Shown here: positions 63,981-64,000 of the stretch, piece by piece
Layout of the letters: each line of letters starts with the position of its first letter
Numbering within the stretch: the stretch's first letter is position 1
Source of the DNA: Ooceraea biroi
Taxonomy: Eukaryota; Arthropoda; Insecta; Hymenoptera; Formicidae
Assembly (NCBI RefSeq): GCF_003672135.1
Contig: NC_039510.1
Location: 3,224,001-3,288,000, forward strand
DNA length: 64,000 nucleotides
Direction: 5' to 3'
The notes under the pieces: model-generated
The model's database searches: none
What the model saw: only the letters and a program-made list of their open reading frames with translations
Told to the model about the DNA's origin: nothing
Program-made: the position numbers and the translations under genes

Positions 63981-64000
63981 TTATTTACAGAGGGAGCGAG

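Overview
The window looks like insect nuclear DNA, most likely from a hymenopteran. It has long introns, GT-AG splicing, abundant dinucleotide microsatellites, undepleted CpG, and one dominant gene whose exons read as the RNA-binding protein Pumilio. No tRNA, rRNA, CRISPR or bacterial-type operon was seen. All exon boundaries were derived by eye from reading frames, splice sites and family motifs; the fifteen Pumilio exons join with consistent codon phase throughout.

Layout. (1) 1-5.4 kb, AT-rich, plus strand: the last coding exon of an unidentified gene (46-179), then a two-exon CHK/EcKinase-like gene (1948-3973). Its single coding intron holds a 761-bp DNA transposon remnant with 151-bp terminal inverted repeats and a broken DUF4817-type reading frame. 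A decayed CHK fragment lies on the minus strand at about 5139-5390. (2) About 5.65-14.54 kb: no convincing coding, rich in microsatellites, interpreted as the very long 3' UTR of pumilio on the minus strand. It carries three perfect Pumilio response elements and a 29-bp sequence duplicated 4 kb apart. (3) 14.54-19.73 kb, minus strand: nine pumilio exons, including the whole eight-repeat PUF domain. (4) 19.73-51.27 kb: one 31.5-kb intron. It contains a well-formed candidate alternative first exon (39507-39644) that splices in frame to the PUF half of the protein. (5) 51.27-62.91 kb: the N-terminal pumilio exons. (6) 62.5-64 kb: a GC-rich, CpG-rich segment with the first coding exon and probable promoter.

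The predicted long Pumilio is 1079 aa if the first in-frame ATG is used; the short form from the internal first exon would be 823 aa and keep all PUF repeats. Pumilio binds UGUANAUA motifs in mRNA 3' UTRs and represses them with partners such as Nanos and Brat. Matching motifs in its own presumed 3' UTR suggest self-regulation. The plus-strand CHK gene and pumilio are convergent. The CHK-like product lacks the usual catalytic Asp (HGC in place of HGD) and may be a pseudokinase.
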